Assembly (NCBI GenBank): GCA_019677205.1
Contig: JAAMXY010001266.1
Span: forward strand, 1-14,980
Reading direction: 5' to 3'
Length of the DNA: 14,980 nt
DNA from: Pinguiococcus pyrenoidosus
Taxonomy: Eukaryota; Sar; Pinguiophyceae; Pinguiochrysidales; Pinguiochrysidaceae
Translations under genes and position numbers: made by a program
Notes under the pieces: generated by a model
What the model was told of the DNA's origin: nothing
The model's input: only the letters and a program-made list of their open reading frames with translations
The model's database searches: none
In this document: positions 1 through 10,750 of the stretch, piece by piece
Numbering within the stretch: the stretch's first letter is position 1
How the letters are laid out: every line of letters begins with the position of its first letter

Positions 1-951
1 TCCAGATGCAGCGTGTGGCTGAGAGTCCTGCTCTTGCTGGTTCACTTGGCGCTTCCTGGTGCCTCACGAGGGCCGCGGGCAGGCGGACTCGGCCGGCCGC
101 CACTGGGATCCTGGCAGCTCTTGGCCACGCCGCGTTCTCGTGGGGATTTTCTGGCCCTCGCGTTGCAGCAGGGACTTGTTGTTGGCGCCATGGTGGCGCC
201 AGGGGTGGCAGTTGCTCCCGCAGGTGCAGCAACGCCCACCTATGATGCCTACGCGCCGGACTACGACAAGCTGGACGGCGCGGGGGTCTACACAGAAGCC
301 TTCGGGATAGAGGAGCTGCGCCGGCGTGTGATAAGTAGCCTGTGCGAGGGCCGTGTGGTGGAGTTTGGCGCTGGCACGGGGCTGAACTTCAAGTACTACG
401 ATCCGGCGCGAGTGGCACAGCTCGACGCCTTTGACCTCAGCAGCAGCATGCTCGAGGTGGCCGAGAAGCGCGTTCAGACGGAGGAGGTGCGGGTCCCGGT
501 TCGTCTGCAGCTGGCCGACGCGACTCAAACTGGGTATGCAGACAGCAGCTTCGACAGTGTCGTCGGTAAGGGCCGCGGTTTTGCTTCTCAAGGCCCCGAA
601 GGCCCCGAAGGCCCCGAAGAAACGGAGTTCTCACGCCTCCCCAACCGCTTGCCTCCTTCAGACACTTTTTCCTTGTGCGTGTACGACGAGCCTGTCGCTG
701 CCCTGCGCGAAATGCACCGCGTCGTCAAGCCGGGCGGACGCATCGTGCTGCTGGAGCATATCCGAAGCGACAACTCCGTCTTGGGAGCCTACCAAGACGC
801 CACCGCCGGTGCCGTCAAAGCCATGGGCAAAGGATGTGTTTGGAACCAGAGACTGGAGGATCTTGCCGCCGCGGCGGGCCTCGGACGCCCGATTCAGTTC
901 GATAGGTTTGACCTGGGAACGTTGGCGCTTCTCGTCTTCAAGAAGAGTTGA
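1..951 (+). CDS. Class I SAM-dependent methyltransferase, OMS1/METTL7-like, 5' partial
   Basis: Probable S-adenosylmethionine-dependent methyltransferase; substrate unknown. Exons 1-565 and 662-951, with a phase 1 intron at 566-661 (GTAAGG...CTTCAG). Removing it restores the conserved run FDSVVDTFSLCVYDEP after motif I (VEFGAGTG, from base 358), followed by the post-motif KPGGRIVLLEH and a GCVWNQ segment typical of the OMS1/METTL7/UbiE-like group. The frame is open to base 1 with no in-frame ATG before the hydrophobic N-terminus, which reads WLRVLLLLVHLALPGASRG, so the start lies upstream of the window. A second hydrophobic stretch (about bases 145-230, ending in Ala-rich sequence before TPTYDAYAPDYD) could be a membrane anchor, as known for mitochondrial OMS1, or part of plastid targeting. 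The methyltransferase fold is near certain; subfamily and location are inferred. The next gene starts 652 bp downstream on the same strand. Confidence 0.85.
   Translation, partial: SRCSVWLRVLLLLVHLALPGASRGPRAGGLGRPPLGSWQLLATPRSRGDFLALALQQGLVVGAMVAPGVAVAPAGAATPTYDAYAPDYDKLDGAGVYTEAFGIEELRRRVISSLCEGRVVEFGAGTGLNFKYYDPARVAQLDAFDLSSSMLEVAEKRVQTEEVRVPVRLQLADATQTGYADSSFDSVVGKGRGFASQGPEGPEGPEETEFSRLPNRLPPSDTFSLCVYDEPVAALREMHRVVKPGGRIVLLEHIRSDNSVLGAYQDATAGAVKAMGKGCVWNQRLEDLAAAAGLGRPIQFDRFDLGTLALLVFKKS
566..661 (+). other. Frame-preserving 96-nt intron of the methyltransferase gene
   Basis: The donor is GTAAGG and the acceptor is CCTTCAG|AC. The intron is a multiple of three and has no in-frame stop, so retention would insert 32 residues rich in G, P and E immediately after the acidic-loop motif FDSVV. 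Splicing is supported by the conserved DTFSLC sequence created at the junction. Confidence 0.85.
592..618 (+). repeat. Three exact 9-bp tandem copies of GGCCCCGAA
   Basis: Copies occupy 592-600, 601-609 and 610-618, inside the methyltransferase intron. If translated by intron retention they would read as a repeated Gly-Pro-Glu triplet. Confidence 0.95.
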
Positions 952-1603
952 CGCTTTTGTTGATGGTGCTCTCGGATGCTTGCACCTTGCTAGGCATCAG
1001 GCTGCTCCTTCCACGTCTCTGTTCCCTGCACAGCCCAGTTGCACAACTCAGTCGCCTCTGCGCTGAAGTAGGGGAAGGTTTGGCAAATCTGAAATACTTC
1101 TTGGACCCGCCATCCGTGATTCGGCACCCCGCCCTTTCCCAAGTGTGTCTTCCGATTTGGCGGGAGGAAAGCAACACGAACAGTCTATCTACGTCTACGT
1201 TCGGCGTTGGCCTCCAGAATGATCCAGCCCTTTTCAAAGTTTATTTTTAAAAATGACAAGAATCTACTTATTGAAAATATATCATGCGAGTATACACCAA
1301 AATATATTTATTATTTTTTGTGTTGTACTTCATCCAATCGTTGTAAGCATCTCAATCTCTTCCTTCCTTTATTCGCCCAAACAAGCTTTCATGGAAATCA
1401 ATCGAAACTTCTCTTGCGCCCGCCTTGCATGGCTCCCACAAGATCAGCCTTGTGTTTAAATTTTCTCTTATGTGCTCCTCTCTTCTCTCCCGAAGAACGG
1501 CACTCTTGAGGGGCAGAGCGCTTTCCCGCCGCGAGGAACAGCTAATTCTCCCGACCATAAGCGTTGTAGGCTCAAGCCGCTGCCGTAGCATCTCCTGCGC
1601 ACC
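952..1603. other. Intergenic region with AT-rich island, upstream of CDC50
   Basis: No supportable gene. The 3' flank of the methyltransferase is followed by a conspicuous AT-rich island at about 1237-1345 (runs such as AAAATATATTTATTATTTTTTG) in otherwise GC-rich sequence, then pyrimidine-rich sequence up to the proposed CDC50 start. This is the likely terminator and promoter interval. Antisense open frames here start at non-ATG codons and match nothing I recognise. Confidence 0.6.
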
Positions 1604-3117
1604 ATGAGCGCAGCTGCGGGGACCGCTGAAGAAGTGTCCAGGCGTCCTGACGGTAACCGTCGCGTAGTCGCGCGATACTGCGCCGAGGTTCTTCTGGCGC
1701 CGAAGACGCCGCTTGAGCCGCGCGCGTACTCGAATTTTGAAGAGACTGAGCTGTAGAGACTGTGAAGAGTTGCGCACCGTGTCTGGCTTCCGCGCGCCGA
1801 TGCGACAGCTCTTCTTCGGGGGAATCCTCACCTTCGTCCTCTCATGCTTCTCGCAGACACCGACTTTAAGCAGCAGCGCCTGAAGGCGTGGCAGCCGATC
1901 TTGACGCCGCGATGGGTCATCGGCACCTTTCTCGTGGTGGGCATCATCTTCGTGCCCGTGGGAGTCGTTCTCAAGAATCTTTCTGATGAGGTGACACCTC
2001 CGGTCTCATGAGCCACGCAAGGGAAGAAGAGACTGAGCAGTGCCATTCGGTTCGTCCAGGTGGTGGAGTTCAAGTGTCAGTACGACGGAGAAGGGGCTGG
2101 CAACTCGAGCTCCTGCACCATCGAGCCCAGCTGCAAGATTTCGACCGAGCAACTAGAAGCGCTTGGAGATACAGCGCCGGATCCGTGCTACATCACCATC
2201 GACGTCGATGAGAAGATGGAAGCGGACGTCTTTGTGTACTACGAGCTGCACAACTTCTACCAGAACCATCGGCGCTACGTCAAGTCGCGGGAGGATGCCC
2301 AGCTGCGCGGCGAGGTCTTCACCTCGGAGTCGGACCTGCAGGACTGCCTCCCCTTGGTAGAGAAAGGGGACACCGTGCTCAGCCCGTGCGGCCTGATCGC
2401 GAACTCGCTTTTCAACGATGTCATCACGCTCACCAACTCGGATGTGGAAATGCGCGAGGACGACATCAGCTGGCAGAGCGATCGGGATGCCAAGTTCGAC
2501 CAACCCGACGAGTAAGATGCGCCGGGCAGAGAAGCTGCGAATCCCTGGACCTAACCTTCGCTGTTCCTTTCGCAAGCTTCATTTCAGAGCGGCTTCGTAA
2601 TACCAGTGCTTCCGACAAAGCGCAGGCGTGCATCGAGCAGCTGGAGTCCGACGTCCCAGATAGCCAAGTGAGCTCGATTGGCTTCACCGTATTCGAGGGC
2701 GAAGACTGGTGCTTCTTCTACAGGAACGAGGACCAAATCACGTACCTCTACGAGATCTATCCGGAGGTCATCAACCCTGTAGAGGGCGTGAACAACGAGC
2801 ACTTCATTGTCTGGATGCGCACTGCGGGCCTGCCGCAGTTCCGCAAGCTGTACGGCCGGATCGAGGAGGACATCCCGAAGGGCACGCAGCTGCGGTTTCA
2901 AATCGTGCCGAGGTTCATCGTTGAAGAGTTTGACGGGAAGAAGTTCATTGTGGTGAGCACCACCACTTGGTTCGGCGGCCGGAACCCCTTCCTCGGAATT
3001 GCGTACATTGTAGTGGGCAGCATCTGCCTTTTCCTCAGCCTGGTGTTCTTCGTGAAGCACACCGTTGCTCCGCGAAAGCTCGGTGACACAAGATATCTTG
3101 TTTGGAAGGACCAGTAG
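1604..3117 (+). CDS. CDC50/LEM3 family protein, P4-ATPase (lipid flippase) beta subunit
   Basis: Non-catalytic partner of P4-ATPase flippases, needed in the family for folding, ER exit and activity of the pump at Golgi, plasma or endosomal membranes. Proposed exons are 1604-1652, 1857-1990, 2060-2511 and 2577-3117, giving 391 aa, normal for the family. Hallmarks: FKQQRLKAWQPIL (20-32) before membrane segment 1 (about 36-55); YYELHNFYQNHRRYVKSRED (121-140); CGLIANSLFND (171-181); FYRN; and a second membrane segment (about 350-371). The large loop between is lumenal, with several Cys and an NSS sequon at 76. Introns are phase 1, 0 and 2 (204, 69 and 65 nt); the third uses an AAG acceptor, the only nearby one that keeps frame. 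The ATG at 1604 (CACC ATG) gives MSAAAGTAEEVSRRPD joined to DTDFKQQR. The alternative start at 1844 would remove only this first exon. Family assignment is very secure; exon 1 is less so. Confidence 0.93.
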
Positions 3118-3364
3118 AGCCCGCGGCGAAGTTCATGTGTGAGTCGAACGAAAACATAGTCATTGATCCCTTGCTGCCTCCGTGAGAAACATCACCAAGC
3201 GCATCCGACTTGCTACCAACGCACGACGCGCCGCAGAAGCCTCCTCTGGTACCCATCCTGCTCCTGAATTCCGCCAGCTTCACTTGGCTGAAACTGCGGA
3301 CCATGCGAAGCTCTCAGGCGGCCACGGCAAAGGAGGCTCGGGTACCGTCAATGGTGCAGGGGTG
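3118..3364. other. Convergent 3' flanks
   Basis: This lies between the CDC50 stop and the proposed last exon of the opposing coiled-coil gene. An alternative final exon of that gene could lie here (3293 down to 3213, CCGCAG acceptor, 27 in-phase codons including the stop). Nothing else is recognisable. Confidence 0.4.
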
Positions 3365-5285
3365 CTACCGCCACTGCAGCTCCTGCGTTGGCAGGAATGG
3401 CACACTTGTTAGAGCGTGTGGTCGTGAGCTCAGGACGGATTTCGCACCGCCTTACCGGGACTTGCGCGGAAAAACTTCGTCAGGTGTTGGGCCCTTCAGA
3501 GAGAAGCACACGACAAGTAAGGTTTTTTGTTTTCCCGTTCTGCAGTAGACGACTGCGCAGGGTAGAGATGAAAAGTCTTACCTCTCGTGGCACGCATCGT
3601 CGAGAAGGACGCGCTCCGACGAGGCTTGAGACGAGGTGCTTCTTCTTCTGTGGCAGAGGTGGAGGGATGGCATACGGCGGCAGCGGTGCGGCTGCCTTTG
3701 GAGTTGCATAGCCTGGCGGCGAATTTGCCATTGCAGGCGGGCCCGGCGGGGATATGAAGGATGGACGGCCTGCAGCTTGGGCGTCTGCGCTCTTGTCGCC
3801 ATGTCCAAACAAATGCAAATGGCCTCGCGTCTGACTGCCGCTGCTGTTTCGTCGCAGCCTGCCAGGTCCGTCCCCACCAACACCGAGATGGGCCAACGCG
3901 CTTTTGAGGCCGCCGCCACCGCCACCGCCGCCGTGCTTCTCGTGGGGAGGCAACGGAGGCGGCGTCGCGTTTCGCCTGTGGGGGAGAGCTGGTGGCGGCG
4001 TGGCTGGCTTTTCTGGAACCGTGACTTCTTTGGCGGCCTCCGCTTCCTTGGCAATCTCCGCTTCTTTGATAGCCTCCGTCTGCTCAGGCCAGAAGAAGGT
4101 AGGTCGTCATTCAACCGCCAAGGCCGCTGCTGATCCCTGTACGTGGCCCAACCTCCTTTTCCGCTAGCTCCCTTCGATGCGCGTCCAGTTCAGCCTGCAG
4201 CGCCTCCTGCATCAGCCTCTTCGACTGCGCACGCTTCGTCGTCGGATGGCAAGAAGTCATTTTCATTCCTGTGTGCTTCGAGGACCTGGCGGAGGCCCTG
4301 ACGCACCTGTTGATATTCCGGATCGTTCTCATCTTCGGTACGGGCTTTTTCCTAGACAGCAATTTCCATTCCTCTTCCGTGAGCAGTCGAAAAAGCAGCA
4401 GCAGCAGTAGCATTCTCCACCAGCAGCAGCAGCAGCAACAACAACAACAACAACAACGGGCATAAGATGTTGTGTGGAGAAAATACGCGTACCTTCGACT
4501 TGCTCTTCCGTTTGAACGACAAAGACATTCTCTTCTGCGCGGAAGGCAGACAAGTTACATCGTCCGTGCTACCTGTCGCAGGACGCATCGCACGGAATGG
4601 GCCTACCCTTGGGGAGGCCTTGGGGGCGACGTCGACGGGCCTCTCTTGCTGCTGCTTCGCCTTTCTGACCCCAGCCTGATAGGCCTGCGCAACTTCACTG
4701 CGGACGGCTGACAGGTCTGGCTGAATCCGCGTGGTCATCACCACTTCTCTCCTCTCGCCGTTCTCCGATTCCTTCGCGCGCTCCAACATCTCCAGCGATT
4801 CCACCCCCAGTTTCTCCGCCGTCGCCGCCTGCAGCGACGCTTGCATCACTGCCGACGCTTCCTGCTCCTGTTCGTCCCGCAAAGCGTCATTCCGTGCTAC
4901 TCATGAGTGCTTGGGTGGAGAGAGGGGCGCACCAGTTGCTCTTTCGCAGCGCTCGCAGAGAGGGGACTGGGCATGGGGCTTGGCGACCGGCTGGACGATC
5001 TGGACCTGGCCTCCTGGAGCTTCTTCTTCTGTGCACGCGCCCTCTCCAGCACCTTCTTCCGCCGCTCTTCCGACTCCTGCATCTTAAGCTTGATGCTCTG
5101 TACTCGTCCGATCGGCGGCTCTTCCGAGTTCTCGGAGGGGCTGACCGACGAGGGCGGCGGAGGCAAGCAGGCCTCTGGCGGAGGCGGCGGGAGCGCGGCT
5201 CCTTCTGCAACAGCTCGCATCAATCTCAACCGCAAGCTCGGCGCTGAGCATGCTGCCTACCTGACGGCGGCGGCGGCACCGACAT
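3365..5285 (-). CDS. Unrecognised coiled-coil, proline-rich protein (multi-exon)
   Basis: I do not recognise a family. Exons on the minus strand are 5285-5261, 5204-4933, 4867-4493, 4351-4307, 4224-4153, 4079-3582 and a tentative 3382-3365, about 434 aa. The first intron is phase 1 and the rest phase 0; lengths are 56, 65, 141, 82, 73 and 199 nt. The joins give continuous charged sequence, e.g. MSVPPPPS|EGAALPPPPP and EYQQ|SKRLMQEALQAEL and ELAEKE|TEAIKEAEIAKE. Layout: Pro-rich N-terminus; basic coiled coil around KMQESEERRKKVLERARAQ; Ser/Arg-rich stretch; acidic middle; a Lys/Glu/Ala helix around 250-290; then Pro- and Gly-rich low complexity (Gly8 run) to the C-terminus. There is no signal peptide or membrane segment, so it is probably cytosolic or a scaffold (inference). 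Uncertain ends: an in-frame ATG at 5420 would add 45 residues, and the final exon may instead be 3293-3213, or exon 6 may read on to a stop at 3480. Confidence 0.65.
4394..4457. repeat. Compound CAG/CAA triplet microsatellite
   Basis: On the plus strand, a short CAG-type run (about 4396-4407) is followed by (CAG)5 at 4421-4435 and (CAA)7 at 4436-4456. It sits inside intron 3 (4492-4352) of the coiled-coil gene, where the transcript reads it as TTG then CTG repeats. The polyleucine open frames it creates are therefore not expected to be translated. Confidence 0.92.
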
Positions 5286-5837
5286 CGTTCCAGCTCGGTC
5301 AGCGGCAGCCCCACGGCGCACAGGTGCCGGTTTCCTAGCGAGCCGCCGGAAAAGCAGCCCGGGCACGAGCCCACCAGAAAGCGGCGTTTCGGAACGTCGC
5401 CCTGGCGGTGGACCCTGCATGCCTCCGAAATGAGGAACCTGGACCCGTTCCAATCGAGGGCTGTGCTACGGGTCTGATAAGGCGAACGTGTCGAAGGAAG
5501 CCACGGGATTGGGCGGCTTGGAAACGCCACCGGCTCGGCCTTCAGGATCGATCCTGAGCGGAGGTCGGAAGCGACTTGTGACCGCCGGACGCATCGCTCG
5601 CTCTGCGCCTTGTGAAGCTATCGTAGAGACCGGAGTGCGACGCCGCGCGCTTTTTTTTTGGCTTCAGCGGTGACACCGGAAATCTGCTTTCGCGCCTGGG
5701 TGGTGGCACGAGAGAGCGAGGATTCCTGAGCGCTCCCCATAGGAATTGCGCCTGCTGCAGCTGCTTTCGCCAAAGAGAGCTTCTCCAGCTTTGCACAAGA
5801 GGGATATCCTGGACTCTCCAGAGTCCTCTGTGTCGAG
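5286..5837. other. Divergent intergenic region, coiled-coil gene / Tim13-like gene
   Basis: This 552-bp space between two divergent starts should hold both promoters. It stays GC-rich, unlike the other two divergent spaces, with a T9 run near 5651. The frame upstream of the minus-strand start remains open to beyond 5420, so a longer N-terminus cannot be excluded. No separate gene is supportable. Confidence 0.5.
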
Positions 5838-6236
5838 ATGGCGGATCAGCAGCTGTCGCCGGAGCAGCAGGAGGCGGTCCTCAATCAGATGCGGCAGCAG
5901 CAGCAAGCGCAGCAGTTGCTGCAGCTGACAAGCAAGGTGAAGTCGTCGATGGTCCTGTGCGGATACGGGGCCTTCGGCAGGAGTTTCTCATCATCCTTTT
6001 TCTACCCAGGTGGGGATGGCATGCTTCAAGAAGTGCGCGCGGCTCTCGGGAGGGGACAAGTGAGTCGACCTGGTGGGAAAGGTGCCCTCGAAGTCCTGGT
6101 GTGGGAATGACAAGCACCCGTTTCCTTCAGGCTATCACGGAGTGAGCAGCAATGCCTTGCGCAGTGCATGGATCGGTACATCGAGTGCATGAACACCGTA
6201 GCGAACAAGTACATGGAGCGCGCCCAGCAGGGCTAG
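5838..6236 (+). CDS. TIM13: Small Tim chaperone of the mitochondrial intermembrane space, Tim13-like
   Basis: In the family, Tim8-Tim13 or Tim9-Tim10 hexamers escort hydrophobic precursors across the intermembrane space. Exons are 5838-5936, 6010-6059 and 6131-6236, with introns of 73 nt (phase 0, GTGAAG...CCCAG) and 71 nt (phase 2, GTGAGT...CTTCAG). The product is 84 aa, the usual size. The twin CX3C motif is complete: C38-FKK-C42 and C58-LAQ-C62, separated by 15 residues. SEQQCLAQCMDRYIE (54-68) resembles Tim13 more than Tim8, 9 or 10. A Gln-rich N-terminal helix precedes the first motif. There is no cleavable presequence, as expected for Mia40-dependent import. An extra Cys (C69) follows the second motif. 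The start is CGAG ATG, with a purine at -3. It is divergent from the coiled-coil gene and convergent with cpn60. Confidence 0.92.
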
Positions 6237-6726
6237 TCCCTTGTTCTCGAAGCGGCTCGGCCGGTGTAGGCGCGCAGCCGAAGCCGACAGCCTGGAAGCC
6301 GACAGCCGAAGCCGACAGCCTGGAAGACGACAGCCTAAGCCGACAGCCTGGAAGCCGACAGCCTGGAAGCCGACAGAAGGAGCTTCAGTCCGTCTTCGAG
6401 GTGTGCCACGTCGGCCAATTTCTTCCGTGCGCGGACCTGAGCATGCACTGGATCGGGGAGGGGAAAGGACTCGCGTTCATCATGGAGGAGGGATGGCGAA
6501 GACGCCAGAGGACTACATGGGCTCGCGACCAATCCTAATAATTCCTTGTTCTCCTTTCAACTTGACTTCGCAATGCGTTTCCTTGCTACGAAGGAACTTG
6601 TGCAGACATGTCATTCCCGCCTCGGAAGGCCAGACGTGCGTGCCGTGCGACGTAAATGAGAGCGTCTCTTATTACTATGGATCACTATGACGCCGCACTC
6701 TATTCTTGTTCGGGGCATTGACACGC
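6237..6726. other. Convergent 3' intergenic region (Tim13-like / cpn60)
   Basis: No supportable gene. The first part carries a minisatellite 45 bp after the Tim13-like stop, so it may lie in that gene's 3' UTR. The rest is mixed composition, AT-richer near 6535-6600 and 6650-6690, consistent with 3' ends of both genes. Confidence 0.5.
6281..6376 (+). repeat. Minisatellite, about seven units of 10-15 bp (AAGCCGACAGCCTGG)
   Basis: Perfect 15-bp units AAGCCGACAGCCTGG occur at 6281-6295, 6309-6323, 6337-6351 and 6352-6366. They are interleaved with shortened or variant units at 6296-6308 and 6324-6336 and end in a partial unit at 6367-6376. Confidence 0.95.
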
Positions 6727-8851
<2,125 letters not shown>

Positions 8852-9532
8852 CTTGGCAAGGTGCTCACGCGAAGCACGGGATCGCTGGAGTGTGCAATCC
8901 GCGCGGCAGTAAACGTACTGCTCAAACGTAAGGCTGGAAGCCTTGCGCCCACCCATCGCGCTCTTGAAGTTCACATGTCCAGTTGGAGGCGTTCGTCTTG
9001 GAAGAGACATTTTGATAAGATGGTGGTGAACGATCAGGATTCCCGGTGGAGTTTTTCGTTACGAATATCTTTTAATCATATTGAAATTAACATGCTTAGG
9101 GTGAGGGGCGGTTTCTGGGCAAATCTCTCTGCAAGCAGCGAACAAGAGGACGAGATCGAAAATGGAAACCCTTGGAGTGGCTATGATGATGGGTGATTGG
9201 GATGATGACAAATACTGGTATTTAGTACTTGCGGTTGAAGTAGCGAATTCCTGTCTTCGAGTCCTAGCTGAATTCCGGGTGATGTACTGTCCAAACACTT
9301 CTCGAACTGTTCAAAATGTGTCGTTTCACATAGTTTTTGAATATCTTTATATGTTTTAATAGTATCAGGTATCGAACCCGCATTATCAAAATTAAAGTTA
9401 TAATTACATTCGCATAGGACGTGAAAATTGCAAGGCGACGCAGATATGAAGTGTCGTGCGCCGCGCCTGAAGCGCTGCTCGTGGACTTCGGACCTTCTGC
9501 GCCGAGCGGCTCGACCGCGCAACTCAGTCAAG
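8852..9532. promoter_or_regulatory. Divergent promoter region with AT-rich island (cpn60 / AMP-binding-like gene)
   Basis: A 681-bp space between two divergent ATGs, so it must hold both promoters or 5' UTRs. About 9045-9095 and 9300-9420 are strongly AT-rich (runs such as TTGAATATCTTTATATG) between GC-rich flanks. No individual promoter element can be assigned with confidence, and no gene is supported. Confidence 0.5.
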
Positions 9533-10536
9533 ATGCTCTCTCGGATTGTGCGGTCGACCTGGCAGAGGAGCTACGGCCGACAGCTGAGCATCGGCCTCAA
9601 AGTTTCCGAACTCTCGGAGGCACTTCCGTACAAGTCGGTGGTACGTTTCTCCAAGATCAAGCGCGAGCCTGTCGCGCGCGTGGTGCCACGGCCCCAGCCA
9701 GACCTCGTCTCTGCGCTCCCGTCGGAGCGTCGCGAGGTCTCGTGCATCTTCGGACCGATCTGATGTTGCCTGTTTGTTTGGCCCCTCTGCCTTGCCGTCT
9801 TCGCCCCAGGTGCGATTTGACAAGGGAAATCTCAAGTGGACCAGACGAGATGTAGATTCGCAGACGTTGGCCGCCGCTGCCGCCATGCTGAGCACCGGTC
9901 ATGAGCCCGGTGACACCGTGGTGTCTCTGATCCCCAGGAACCAGCCAGAATATCACGTCACGCAGCTCGCGTGCGCGCGGGTTGGCCTGCGCTTTGCGGA
10001 GGTTCCTGGAGACGTGAAGGAGACGGCGCTGGTGGACATTCTTTTGGAAACGAATGCTCGATCTGTCATGTTCAACCTCACGCACAACGGCCGCAGCATG
10101 GTAACGTCACAGTGTCGAAGCCGAAACGGAGCCGGCGGAGCCGGGAGAGCCAGGCAGGGGTAGCTGACACCTGCTGCTTCCGCTTTCCTTGTAGCTCGAC
10201 GTCATGCGACGCGTCGTTCCCGAGCTGGAGACGTTCAACGACGTGTCTGGCGTGCCTTTTCATTCCCGGTTGTACAAGAGGCTTCGGCTGTGCATTCACA
10301 CGGGATACGACAACGTGGACAACTTCTACCGGTACAAGGACATCCTGCTCTACAACAAGACCTGGGAGTTCCAAACAGCGCAGGAGAACGTAGGCGACGG
10401 CATGCCGTGCTACGTCCAGTACGACGCATCGGGGCAGAAGCTGCAGGAGCTGTCCGTGGGGCAGCTGGCCCAGAGCGACGTCTGCCCGGTCGGATCGGCG
10501 ATGCTGTCCGGGGGAGACTCTCACGTGGAGATCTGA
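9533..10536 (+). CDS. Mitochondrial protein with only the N-terminal AMP-binding (acyl-CoA synthetase-like) subdomain
   Basis: Exons are 9533-9640, 9810-10100 and 10195-10536, with phase 0 introns of 169 nt (GTACGT...CCCCAG) and 94 nt (GTAACG...TTGTAG); 246 aa. The N-terminus MLSRIVRSTWQRSYGRQLS is rich in Arg and Ser with no acidic residue, a typical mitochondrial presequence. Residues about 37-200 follow the start of the ANL/AMP-binding fold: KWTRRDVDSQTLAAAAAML, GHEPGDTVVSLIPRNQPEY, LACARVGLRFAEVPGD, then LDVMRRVVPELE and a YRYKDILLYN segment. The sequence ends just where the P-loop (Ser/Thr/Gly-rich, then PK) would follow; that loop and all later adenylation motifs are missing. No downstream plus-strand exon could supply them, because 14-3-3 begins on the other strand 214 bp later. 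Catalysis as a synthetase is therefore unlikely; a structural or regulatory role is an inference. The homology call is by eye. Confidence 0.75.
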
Positions 10537-10750
10537 GGCGGCACGGCGTGGCCGCGCCATCGCTCTTGACTCTAGCATCAGAAAGGACTTCAAATTGGTT
10601 GCTTCTTGCATCATTTCCATACACCATTTCAACGGTGACCTGAACCTGAACCTGAACCTCCAGGTCCTGAGATCCTCCACAAGGGACCTCATCTATCACG
10701 TTTCGCCGGACCGCGGCTGCCCGCGGGAACACGCCCTCGCCCCAACTCAT
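10537..10750. other. Convergent 3' flanks with CCTGAA hexamer repeat
   Basis: A 214-bp space between two stops. CCTGAA repeats occur at 10639-10644, 10645-10650 and 10651-10656, followed by CCT. No gene is present. Confidence 0.7.

Noticed and set aside
64-591. Minus-strand 175-codon frame over the methyltransferase
   Set aside because: Antisense shadow of a gene with conserved methyltransferase motifs.
1352-1831. Minus-strand open frame of 159 codons upstream of CDC50
   Set aside because: Non-ATG start, basic composition, no recognisable domain, and it overlaps the proposed CDC50 first exon and intron.
4111-4413. Minus-strand frame beginning with a run of Leu and continuing through 4111
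   Set aside because: The Leu run is a translated CTG repeat in an intron. The exon 4351-4307 makes better sense in another frame, with phase 0 splice sites on both sides.
9358-9431. Possible tRNA on the minus strand (GGGTTCGATACC resembles a B box)
   Set aside because: The T stem pairs poorly, no matching 5' acceptor strand or A box lies at the right distance, and the surrounding sequence is AT-rich filler.
10639-10659. CCTGAA repeats as a telomere-like or interstitial telomeric tract
   Set aside because: Only about three and a half copies, and the unit is not a known telomere repeat; treated as a simple repeat in a 3' flank.
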